A stretch of 64,000 bases of DNA from Streptomyces spororaveus (GTDB lineage Bacteria > Actinomycetota > Actinomycetes > Streptomycetales > Streptomycetaceae), in assembly GCF_016755875.1 (NCBI RefSeq), contig NZ_BNED01000005.1, forward strand, positions 3,982,001 to 4,046,000, given 5' to 3'. Shown here in pieces: positions 54,471-62,083 of the stretch. Both the position numbers and the translations under genes were made by a program. Every line of letters begins with the position of its first letter. The stretch's first letter is position 1. Below the pieces are notes generated by a model. That model did no database searches and was not told the DNA's origin. It saw only the letters and a program-made list of their open reading frames with translations.

Positions 54471-57425
54471 TCAGGAGACCTGGCGGCTGGCCAGGCGGGC
54501 GAACAGGCCGTTCTCGTCGGCGAGCAGTTCCTCGTACCGGCCCTGCTGCACGATCCGTCCCTGGTCCAGGACGATGACCTTGTCGGCGTCGGCCACGGTC
54601 GACAGCCGGTGGGCTATGACGATCCGGGTGGCGCTGAGCTTCCGGGTGCTCTCCGCGACCAGCCGCTGGGTCGGGTTGTCCAGGGCGCTGGTGGCTTCGT
54701 CGAAGAAAACGATGCGGGGGCGGGCGACCAGGGCGCGGGCGATCATGAGTCGCTGGCGCTGTCCGCCGGAGAGGGTGTTGGTGCCTTCGGACAGCACGGT
54801 GTTCATGCCCATGGGCATGGCCGAGATGTCGTCGGAGATGCCTGCCATCGATGCCGCCACCCAGGCGTCGTCCAGGGTGTGGCTGCTGCTGCCGATGATG
54901 TTGGCCTTGATGTCGCCCGCGAGCAGCGAGCCGTTCTGCAGAACGACGCCGCACTGCCGGCGAACGGCGGAGACCTCCAGCTCCGCCAGGTCCTGCCCGT
55001 CGTACAGCACCGTGCCCGACACGGGCTGCTCGAAGCCCAGCAGCAGTCGCAGCACGGTGGACTTTCCGCTGCCCGAGGACCCGACGATGGCGACGAACTC
55101 GCCCGGTGCGATCGACAGGGTGACGTCGTCCAGCACGAGCGGGCCGTCGTCGCCGTAGCGGAAGGAGACCCGGCTGAGGTCGAGCCGGCCGGAAAGATCC
55201 CCCGGGGCGGCCTTGGACTGGTCGACCTCCGGTGCCGTCTCCAGGATCGGGCGCAGCTTCTCCAGCAGCGGTACGACGCCCATCGCCGTGATCGCGGCCG
55301 AGGTGAACTGCAAGCTGGAGGCCAGGAGGAGGTTGAAGGCCGCGAAGAACGAGAGGAAGGCCGCGATGGGCACCTGGCCCTGCAGCGGTCCGCCGATCAC
55401 CGCGAAGATGATGACCGAGCACACCAGCGGAAAACCGGCGTTGAAGGTCGTCACGATGTTCTGCACCCGCCGGGACGCGGCGGACAGGCTGCGGCCCTTG
55501 GCCAGTTCCGAGGCCCAGACACCGAACACCCGGTCCTCGGCGGCGGTGACCCTGAGCTTGGGGACGGCAGTGAGCAGTTGGAAGACCCGCGACGACAGCT
55601 TCTGCTCGTGTGCGTACAGCTTGCGCTGCCAGCGCACCTCTATCCGTCCCGCGACCAGCGCGAACACCGCGCCGACCAGCACCAGCACGGTGGCCAGCAG
55701 CGCGAGCCGCAGGTCGTAGAAGTAGACGAGGACGAGATTGGCGGAGCCGGTGATGAACCCCAGGGTCGCGCTGGTCATCATGCCCGACAGCATTTCCTGG
55801 GCGGCGCTCACACCGAGCACGGTCGTGCCGAGTTCGCCGGTGGAATAGCGGGTGAAGAAGGACGTGGGCAGGGACAGCAGCTTGGTCCAGACGCCCACCT
55901 GCATGGCGGCCGTGGAACGGCTCTCGATGCGCAGGACGGCGATGTTCTGGACGATGGACAGCGCCGCGACGACCAGGGCCGACCCGATCACCACCAGCGA
56001 ACCCTGGACGATCAGGCCCCGCTGGGCCTGTGCGACGAAGGTGCCGAGGACCTGCCCGGTCATGACGGGGACCAGCAGTCCGACCAGGGCGGCCAGGGCC
56101 GCCGTCCAGGCGAACATCCACAGGTCGCGCCGGTTGCTGCGGATACCGAAGCGCAGCAGGCCGCTGATCGACCGCACCGCGGAGGGCAGCGGCTGGTAGA
56201 GCATGGCGCCCTTGGTCTGCAGCTCCTCGGCGAGCTTGGCGGTCACCTCGGTGATCTTGCCCGCTTCGGCCATCACGTAGCGGCCGCCGATGGGAAGCAG
56301 TGCCACCGGCTGGTCGCCGACCTTGCGGTAGCCGATCGCCGGGCCGAAGTCCGTCTTCCACCACTGGCCGTCCAGCCGGATGGCACGGGTGCGGACGCCG
56401 GAGGCGTGCGCGATGGACTGCAGGTCGTCCAGGTTGCGGCCGTGACCACTGCCGACCAGGGGGGCCTTGACGGCGAAACCCTGGTGCGAGGCGACCAGCC
56501 GGGCGGCCGCCAGCGTCGGCGGGTCCGCGGCGACGTCCGCGAGCCGGATGCGGGCCTCGGTGTCGTGCAGGACGGCTTCGAAGCTGCGGGCCGTGGTGGC
56601 CAGGGTGCCGGCCTCGCGGGCCTGGCGGACGTCGAGGGCCTCGCGTTCCAGGCCGCGCTGGCCCTCGATGCGACGGTCGACGGTGTAGAGCAGGCGGGTC
56701 GCGTGGGCGAGCAGGAGACCCCAGAGGGCTCCCTCGTCGAGCAGTTCCCGCGACGAGCGGGCGCGCAGCCGGGCGGGTGAGTCGGCGATCAGCCAGTCGC
56801 GCTGGGTGAGGCAGGTGTCCATACCGGTCGTGAGCCGACCGGAGACGCCCTCGCCGAGTTCGACCGAGCCCTCCTCCACCCGCACCCAACGGACGCCGTC
56901 CACCGAACGGACGGCCTGTCCGGCGGCGAGCGCGGTGGGCCCGTCGGTGGACAGGGGTACGAACTCACGGGGCGGCAGGGTGTCGCGCAGAGCCTGGGCG
57001 AGGGCCACGATGCCCTGCTCCAGGCCGTCCAGGAACTGCTGTACCGCGTCCCCGTAGGCCTCGGCGGACAGGGCGCGCACCGCCAGCCCCGACGACGTGT
57101 CGCATGCGACGCGCCGGGCCGAGAGGCCTTCGAGGTGGGAGAGCGGCAGGTACGACAGCACGGTGTCGGGCACCGGCCGGCCGACGATGCCGTGCTGCGG
57201 TCCGGACGGCGATCCCATGAGCAGGGCGCCGGCCTCCACGCGGGCCAGGAAGTTCCAGCGCCCGGTGGGCACTCCGTCCACCAGGCGGACGGCGAACAGG
57301 TCCACGGCGCCGGCCTCCACCAGCAGCACGCGGCGTACGTCGTCCAGGACGGTGAACGGCTCGGTCCGGAGGTCGGCGCGGGTGGCCGCGTCGGAGAAGA
57401 ACGGCGCGAACGCAGAGGTGATCAC
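54471..57425 (-). CDS. NHLM-type bacteriocin ABC transporter (second subunit, no peptidase)
   Basis: This 984-residue protein has a long N-terminal soluble region (about 1-430) typical of the NHLM ABC-B family, an ABC transporter membrane domain with about six helices, and an ATPase. Walker A GSSGSGKST is at about 780, with signature LSGGQRQRL and Walker B IVFFDEATSALD. No C39 Cys is seen, so it is not the leader peptidase. GTG 57425 overlaps the stop of the peptidase-containing partner by four bases (GTGA). Together they likely form a heterodimeric export complex. Confidence 0.92.
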   Translation of the reverse strand: MITSAFAPFFSDAATRADLRTEPFTVLDDVRRVLLVEAGAVDLFAVRLVDGVPTGRWNFLARVEAGALLMGSPSGPQHGIVGRPVPDTVLSYLPLSHLEGLSARRVACDTSSGLAVRALSAEAYGDAVQQFLDGLEQGIVALAQALRDTLPPREFVPLSTDGPTALAAGQAVRSVDGVRWVRVEEGSVELGEGVSGRLTTGMDTCLTQRDWLIADSPARLRARSSRELLDEGALWGLLLAHATRLLYTVDRRIEGQRGLEREALDVRQAREAGTLATTARSFEAVLHDTEARIRLADVAADPPTLAAARLVASHQGFAVKAPLVGSGHGRNLDDLQSIAHASGVRTRAIRLDGQWWKTDFGPAIGYRKVGDQPVALLPIGGRYVMAEAGKITEVTAKLAEELQTKGAMLYQPLPSAVRSISGLLRFGIRSNRRDLWMFAWTAALAALVGLLVPVMTGQVLGTFVAQAQRGLIVQGSLVVIGSALVVAALSIVQNIAVLRIESRSTAAMQVGVWTKLLSLPTSFFTRYSTGELGTTVLGVSAAQEMLSGMMTSATLGFITGSANLVLVYFYDLRLALLATVLVLVGAVFALVAGRIEVRWQRKLYAHEQKLSSRVFQLLTAVPKLRVTAAEDRVFGVWASELAKGRSLSAASRRVQNIVTTFNAGFPLVCSVIIFAVIGGPLQGQVPIAAFLSFFAAFNLLLASSLQFTSAAITAMGVVPLLEKLRPILETAPEVDQSKAAPGDLSGRLDLSRVSFRYGDDGPLVLDDVTLSIAPGEFVAIVGSSGSGKSTVLRLLLGFEQPVSGTVLYDGQDLAELEVSAVRRQCGVVLQNGSLLAGDIKANIIGSSSHTLDDAWVAASMAGISDDISAMPMGMNTVLSEGTNTLSGGQRQRLMIARALVARPRIVFFDEATSALDNPTQRLVAESTRKLSATRIVIAHRLSTVADADKVIVLDQGRIVQQGRYEELLADENGLFARLASRQVS

Positions 57426-59722
57426 AGGTCGCCCCCTTCGGCGGTGCGGACCGACTCGATGAGACCGGTGTAGTGGCCGCCGCGGGCCAGCAGGTGCTCG
57501 TGGGTGCCGCGTTCGGCGATCTGCCCCTTGTCGAGCACGATGATCTCGTCGGCGTCCCGCACGGTGGACAGGCGGTGGGCGATGGTGAGGCAGGCGCATC
57601 CACGGCGGCGCAGGTTGTCCATGATGACCCGTTCGGTTTCCGGGTCCAGGGCGCTCGTGGCCTCGTCCAGGATGAGCAGGGTGGGCTGGGTGGCCAGGGC
57701 GCGCGCGAGCTCCAGGCGCTGGCGCTGGCCGCCGCTGAAGTTGCGTCCGCCCTCCCAGACCATGGAGTGCAGACCGCCGGGACGGGCCATCACCGTCTCG
57801 AAGATGGCGGCGTCGTGCAGCGCGGAGATGATGACGTCGTCGGGGACGTCGTTGTTCCACAGCGCGAGGTTGTCCCGGACGCTGCCCTCGAAGAGGGAGA
57901 TGTCCTGGTCCACGTAGGCGACCGAGGCGGCGAGCACGGTGCGCGAGATCTCCTCGCGGGGACGGCCGTCGAGCAGGATGCGGCCCGACCACGGGGCGTA
58001 CAGACCGGTGAGCAGCCTGCCGAGGGTCGACTTCCCGCTGCCGGAGCTGCCGACGACGGCGACCCGGCGGCCGGGCACCACGGAGAAGGACAGGTCCTTG
58101 ATGAACGGCGCGGCCAGCGGGCTGTAGCCGAAGGTGACGTCCTCGAACTCCAGGTGCCCGTCGAGCCGGCCGGTACGGGAGGGGTCCTCGGGAACGTCGA
58201 AGGAGGTGTCGGCCGGATAGTGCTCGACGTCGTACAGCCGCTTGATGTCGGCGGTGACGTCCTGGAGCCGGCCGCCGAGATTGGTGAGCTGGGTGACCGG
58301 ACGGCTGAGCGCGGCGAGCAGGGTCTGGAAGGAGACCAGGATGCCGACGCTGATCGCGCCGTCCACCACCCGCTGACCGCCGACCAGCAGGATCAACCCG
58401 CTGTTGAGGGAGGCCAGCATCGGGGGCACCACGATCAGTACGGCGGTCGGCACGCCCAGGTGCTGCTTCGCGGAGATGACCTTGGCGAGGAAGCCCGCCC
58501 AGCGGCTGAAGGCGTCGGGTTCGGCGCCCGTGGCCTTGACCGTCTCGATCTGGCTGAGGGTGGTGAAGGTGGTCGCGGTGAGGTTGCCGCGGTCGGTGCG
58601 CAGCGCCACCACGGCGTCCGTGCGGGCCCGGGCGACCCAGCGCAGCACCACGATGTTCAGCAGTGCCATGCCGACGCCGATGGCGCCGAGCAGGACGTCG
58701 AAGTGGATCAGCAGGGCCGCGTAGAACACCACGAGCACGAGGTTGACGACGGTGAGGGCGAGGTCCCGGGAGAGGATCTCGGCCACGACGTCGTTGCCCG
58801 CGACCCGGTTGGCCACTTCGGCCGGGCGCCGCTGCATGAAGAAGTCGACCGGAAGCCGCAGGAGATGGCGGAAGAAGCGGGCCGAACTGACCAGCCCCAT
58901 CCGGATCTCCAGACGCAGCAGGTAGTGCCGCTGCACGGAGGTGAGGACGAAGACGCACAGCGCCGTGAACATCATGGCGAGCAGCAGGGGCACCAGGTAC
59001 CCCGCCGAGCCTCCTGCCAGGACCCGGTCGATGAAGACCCGGGTGAACGCGGGGGTGGCGATGCCGGGAACGACCAGCAGGGCGCTGGCCATCAGCACGA
59101 GCGGGAGGGCCCGTCCCGACGGCAGCCGGCGCGACAGCAGCGCGGCGCCGACCTTGGTGCGGGTACCGCCGCGCACGAAGTCCGGGCCGGGTTCGAAGGA
59201 CAGGACGACGCCGGTGAAGCCGGAGTCGAACTCGTCCCAGTCCATCAGCCGGGGCCCGCCGGCCGGGTCGTTGACGGCCACGACGGTCTTGCCGTACTGG
59301 GTGCGCACGCCCTCGACGACCAGGAAGTGCTGGAAGGCCCAGAAGATGACGACCGGCCGGTCGAGGTCCTTCAGGTTCTCCGCTTCGGTCTGGTAGCCGC
59401 GGGCGGTCATGCCGTACTGGCGGGCCGCCGCCAGCACGGTGGCGGCGTTGGCGCCGTCCCGGGAGACGCCGCACACGCCGCGCAGCTCTTCGAGCGGGAC
59501 GTGGCGTCCGTAGTGGGCGAGGATCATCGCCAGGGAGGCGGCGCCGCACTCCACCGACTCCATCTGCATGACGGTCGGGACCTTGTGGCGCCAGGGCCGC
59601 ATGCGGGGCAGCGGGATCCGCCGGCGCCGGCCGGCCGGGCGGCCGGGTCCGCCCGGGGCGGGCGGGGTCGTGTTCTTCGCCGGGGGCCCGGCCGGGGGCT
59701 TGGCCAGGGTGCTCTGCGTCAT
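57422..59722 (-). CDS. NHLM-type peptidase-containing ABC transporter (C39)
   Basis: This 766-residue transporter starts with a Pro-rich N-terminus, then a C39 peptidase domain with catalytic Gln53/Cys59 (QMESVECGAAS), His132 (FQHFLVV) and Asp152 (NDPAGG). Six membrane helices follow, then the ATPase (Walker A GSSGSGKST 558-566, signature FSGGQRQRL, Walker B LLILDEATSALD). It should remove the leader after Gly-Gly and export the mature peptide. ATG 59722 has GAGGGGA upstream. Confidence 0.94.
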   Translation of the reverse strand: MTQSTLAKPPAGPPAKNTTPPAPGGPGRPAGRRRRIPLPRMRPWRHKVPTVMQMESVECGAASLAMILAHYGRHVPLEELRGVCGVSRDGANAATVLAAARQYGMTARGYQTEAENLKDLDRPVVIFWAFQHFLVVEGVRTQYGKTVVAVNDPAGGPRLMDWDEFDSGFTGVVLSFEPGPDFVRGGTRTKVGAALLSRRLPSGRALPLVLMASALLVVPGIATPAFTRVFIDRVLAGGSAGYLVPLLLAMMFTALCVFVLTSVQRHYLLRLEIRMGLVSSARFFRHLLRLPVDFFMQRRPAEVANRVAGNDVVAEILSRDLALTVVNLVLVVFYAALLIHFDVLLGAIGVGMALLNIVVLRWVARARTDAVVALRTDRGNLTATTFTTLSQIETVKATGAEPDAFSRWAGFLAKVISAKQHLGVPTAVLIVVPPMLASLNSGLILLVGGQRVVDGAISVGILVSFQTLLAALSRPVTQLTNLGGRLQDVTADIKRLYDVEHYPADTSFDVPEDPSRTGRLDGHLEFEDVTFGYSPLAAPFIKDLSFSVVPGRRVAVVGSSGSGKSTLGRLLTGLYAPWSGRILLDGRPREEISRTVLAASVAYVDQDISLFEGSVRDNLALWNNDVPDDVIISALHDAAIFETVMARPGGLHSMVWEGGRNFSGGQRQRLELARALATQPTLLILDEATSALDPETERVIMDNLRRRGCACLTIAHRLSTVRDADEIIVLDKGQIAERGTHEHLLARGGHYTGLIESVRTAEGGDL

Positions 59723-59734
59723 GGCGATGTCCCC

Positions 59735-60547
59735 TCAGCGTCCGAGGATCAGATTGAACGGGGTCTGCTTGCCGAGATTGATCGTCGCGGAGACCCCCAC
59801 CTGGGTGGTCAGCGCTGTCTGGGGGCCGCTGGTGTTGGACCAGGCGAAGCCGGAGCGGGTGTTCTCGTCGCGTACCAGGTCCACGATGACCAGCCGGGGC
59901 GCGGAGCCCGAGGCGAACTGCCGGGCTGCCAGCTCGCCGCCCACCAGGCCGGACAGGGCCTCCGACGTCAGCGGGTAGGGGCTGACGGAGGTGACGGTTC
60001 CGCGGAGCAGGCCGAAGGCGGCCGGCGGGGCCGTGGAGACGGCCAGGTCCACCTTGTTGCCCGGGAAGAGCCGGGCGGCCCGGTCGGCGGGCACGAACAC
60101 CATGGCGATCATGCGATCGCCGGAGACGTCGGTGCGCTCCACGGTGAGGACGGCGGAGCCGACGTCGATCATCTGCCCGTCGCTGACCGCCAGCCCGACC
60201 ACGTGGCCCGCGAACGGGCTGGTGATCCGGCGGATCTGACCGGCGAGGTCCTGCACCTCGATGACCGTCTGCCCCGCGGTGACCGTGGCGGTGGGCTGGG
60301 TGAGCACCCGCTGCACCATGCCTGTGAAGGGACTCTGCACCTGTGCCGTACCGCCCGGGCGGGTCAGCAGGCCCGGCGCGCTCACACTGATCAGCAACTG
60401 GCCGGCGAAGGCCCAGATCACCGCGGCCGCCATGGTGATCATGACGACGAACAACGCGATCCAGCCGCGTGGCGCCGCCAGCAGGGTGGGTGAGTCCAGT
60501 TCGTCGGGCTCGCGCATCCGCTGGAGCGCCTTGAAGCGGAACATCAT
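59735..60547 (-). CDS. HlyD-like membrane fusion protein
   Basis: This 270-residue protein has one N-terminal membrane helix (about 29-52) followed by a biotinyl/lipoyl-like domain (GMVQRVLTQPTATVTAGQTVIEVQD) and a beta-barrel. It fits the NHLM secretion adaptor family that accompanies the transporters. ATG 60547 overlaps the SagB stop by four bases (ATGA), with GGGGAGG upstream. In a Gram-positive host it would extend the export path across the wall. Confidence 0.88.
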   Translation of the reverse strand: MMFRFKALQRMREPDELDSPTLLAAPRGWIALFVVMITMAAAVIWAFAGQLLISVSAPGLLTRPGGTAQVQSPFTGMVQRVLTQPTATVTAGQTVIEVQDLAGQIRRITSPFAGHVVGLAVSDGQMIDVGSAVLTVERTDVSGDRMIAMVFVPADRAARLFPGNKVDLAVSTAPPAAFGLLRGTVTSVSPYPLTSEALSGLVGGELAARQFASGSAPRLVIVDLVRDENTRSGFAWSNTSGPQTALTTQVGVSATINLGKQTPFNLILGR

Positions 60548-62064
60548 GACTGGTCCTCCCCTCGGGGGACTCCCGCGCTGTGCCGCAGCGTCCGGGGACG
60601 GCTGCCGACGACGAGCTCGCCGACCGCGCCCTCGGAGTGGCGGTCCAGGCCGGAGGCGGCCGCGAACTCGTCCGCGTCTCCGCCGCCGAGGCCGCACACC
60701 GCCAGCCCCATGGCCGTTCCGACCAGGTAGAGGGTCTGGTAGAGCACGCCGACGTGCTTGAGGACGAGGGAGTAGGCGACGGTCTCGTACTTCCACATCA
60801 CCCGCCCGAAGCGGGCCGCGACCAGAAGCGTCACCTGCGGAGCGGAGTCCATCAGGGCGCTGCCCCGTGCGGACTCCACCAACGCGGCCGTGGCGGGACC
60901 GGATTCGGCCACCAGCTCCAGCTCGTGACGGTCCGGCGCGTAGTGCCACAGCCCCGGCTCGGCGCCGACGCACTCGGTGATGAGCGGGTAGACCTCCAGC
61001 TCGTGGACGGAGCCACCGGACGGGTAGGGGCGGTCGCTCAGCTCCTGCCCGTCACTGCCGGTGAAGGTCTGCCGCAACCGCATGCTGCGGTAGAGCAGTT
61101 CACCCAGCTGCTCCAGGGTGATCGGCGCGTCCGCGTCGTGCTCACGGATCGACCTGCGCCCCTCCAGCACCTCGCTGAACGAGGCCTCGCTCTTCGCGCG
61201 GGCGCCCAGGTCGGGGACGGGCAGGGCGATCCGCTGTCCCGGGAAGGGCTCCCGGGACGCCGGCTCGGGGCCGAAGCGCTCCCCGAGCGGGTACGTGCCG
61301 CCGTAGCCGGTGACCGTACGCGGGCCCCGGGTGCGGGAGTGGAGGGCCAGGTCGGCGGCGGACCACTGGGCGAGCCGCCGCTCCCCGGCCTCCGGGTCGT
61401 GTTCCGGCCCGCCGGTGACGAGCAGACCACCGGCCGCGCACAGCCGCAGCACCTGGGACACGGCCGTGTCCGGGAGCCCGCACAGCTCGGCCGCCCCGGC
61501 CGGGCTGTTCCAGTCGGCGAGGACACCGAGCAGTGCGGCGGCGGCCGGCGAGAGCTCCAGCGCCAGCGGGCTGCCCGGCGCGCGCACCACCAGCAGTCCG
61601 CCCTCGGCGGTCGCGGTGGCGAACCGGGACAGTTTGACGGGTGCGTCGGCGGCCGGAGCGGCCGGCAGCGCGAGGCGGCCGCGGCCGACCTGGCGCAGGC
61701 GGGCGATCGGCGCGCCATCGAGCCGTACGGCGCGCTCCGTCATGCCCGCGGCGTCGAGCTTGTGCAGCAGCATGTGGAGGCGCAGCAGGCCGAACTCCCC
61801 GTCGTGTGCGGTGACGAGGGGAGCGAGCTGGTCCTCGGCCCGGTCGTCGCTACCGAGGGCGGTCAGCACCGCCAGCAGTCCGGGAGTGGTGTCCGGCAGA
61901 GCGACGGAGCCGGCCGGGGCCGACAGGAGCCAGGCCCCGGTGGCCGCGGCTCCGGTCTGGCCGGGAGCCTCTTCGAGCGTCGCGTCACGCCGCAGCCGCA
62001 GGACCGCCTGAACGGTCCGGGCCGGGTGGTCCAGGTGGGCCGGGTCACTCTGCCCAGTCGTCAT
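60544..62064 (-). CDS. SagB-type FMN dehydrogenase of TOMM biosynthesis
   Basis: This 506-residue protein has an N-terminal wHTH/binding region (to about 270) and a C-terminal nitroreductase-like SagB domain: RRSIREHDADAPITLEQLGELLYRSM, RPYPSGGSVHELEVYPL and GLGGGDADEF near the end. The family oxidises azolines to thiazoles/oxazoles with FMN. ATG 62064 is used; ATG 62097 overlaps the YcaO end and is also possible. It is coupled to the HlyD gene and 19 bp after the YcaO gene. Confidence 0.92.
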   Translation of the reverse strand: MTTGQSDPAHLDHPARTVQAVLRLRRDATLEEAPGQTGAAATGAWLLSAPAGSVALPDTTPGLLAVLTALGSDDRAEDQLAPLVTAHDGEFGLLRLHMLLHKLDAAGMTERAVRLDGAPIARLRQVGRGRLALPAAPAADAPVKLSRFATATAEGGLLVVRAPGSPLALELSPAAAALLGVLADWNSPAGAAELCGLPDTAVSQVLRLCAAGGLLVTGGPEHDPEAGERRLAQWSAADLALHSRTRGPRTVTGYGGTYPLGERFGPEPASREPFPGQRIALPVPDLGARAKSEASFSEVLEGRRSIREHDADAPITLEQLGELLYRSMRLRQTFTGSDGQELSDRPYPSGGSVHELEVYPLITECVGAEPGLWHYAPDRHELELVAESGPATAALVESARGSALMDSAPQVTLLVAARFGRVMWKYETVAYSLVLKHVGVLYQTLYLVGTAMGLAVCGLGGGDADEFAAASGLDRHSEGAVGELVVGSRPRTLRHSAGVPRGEDQS

Positions 62065-62083
62065 GATGTCCGTTCGGCCGGGT

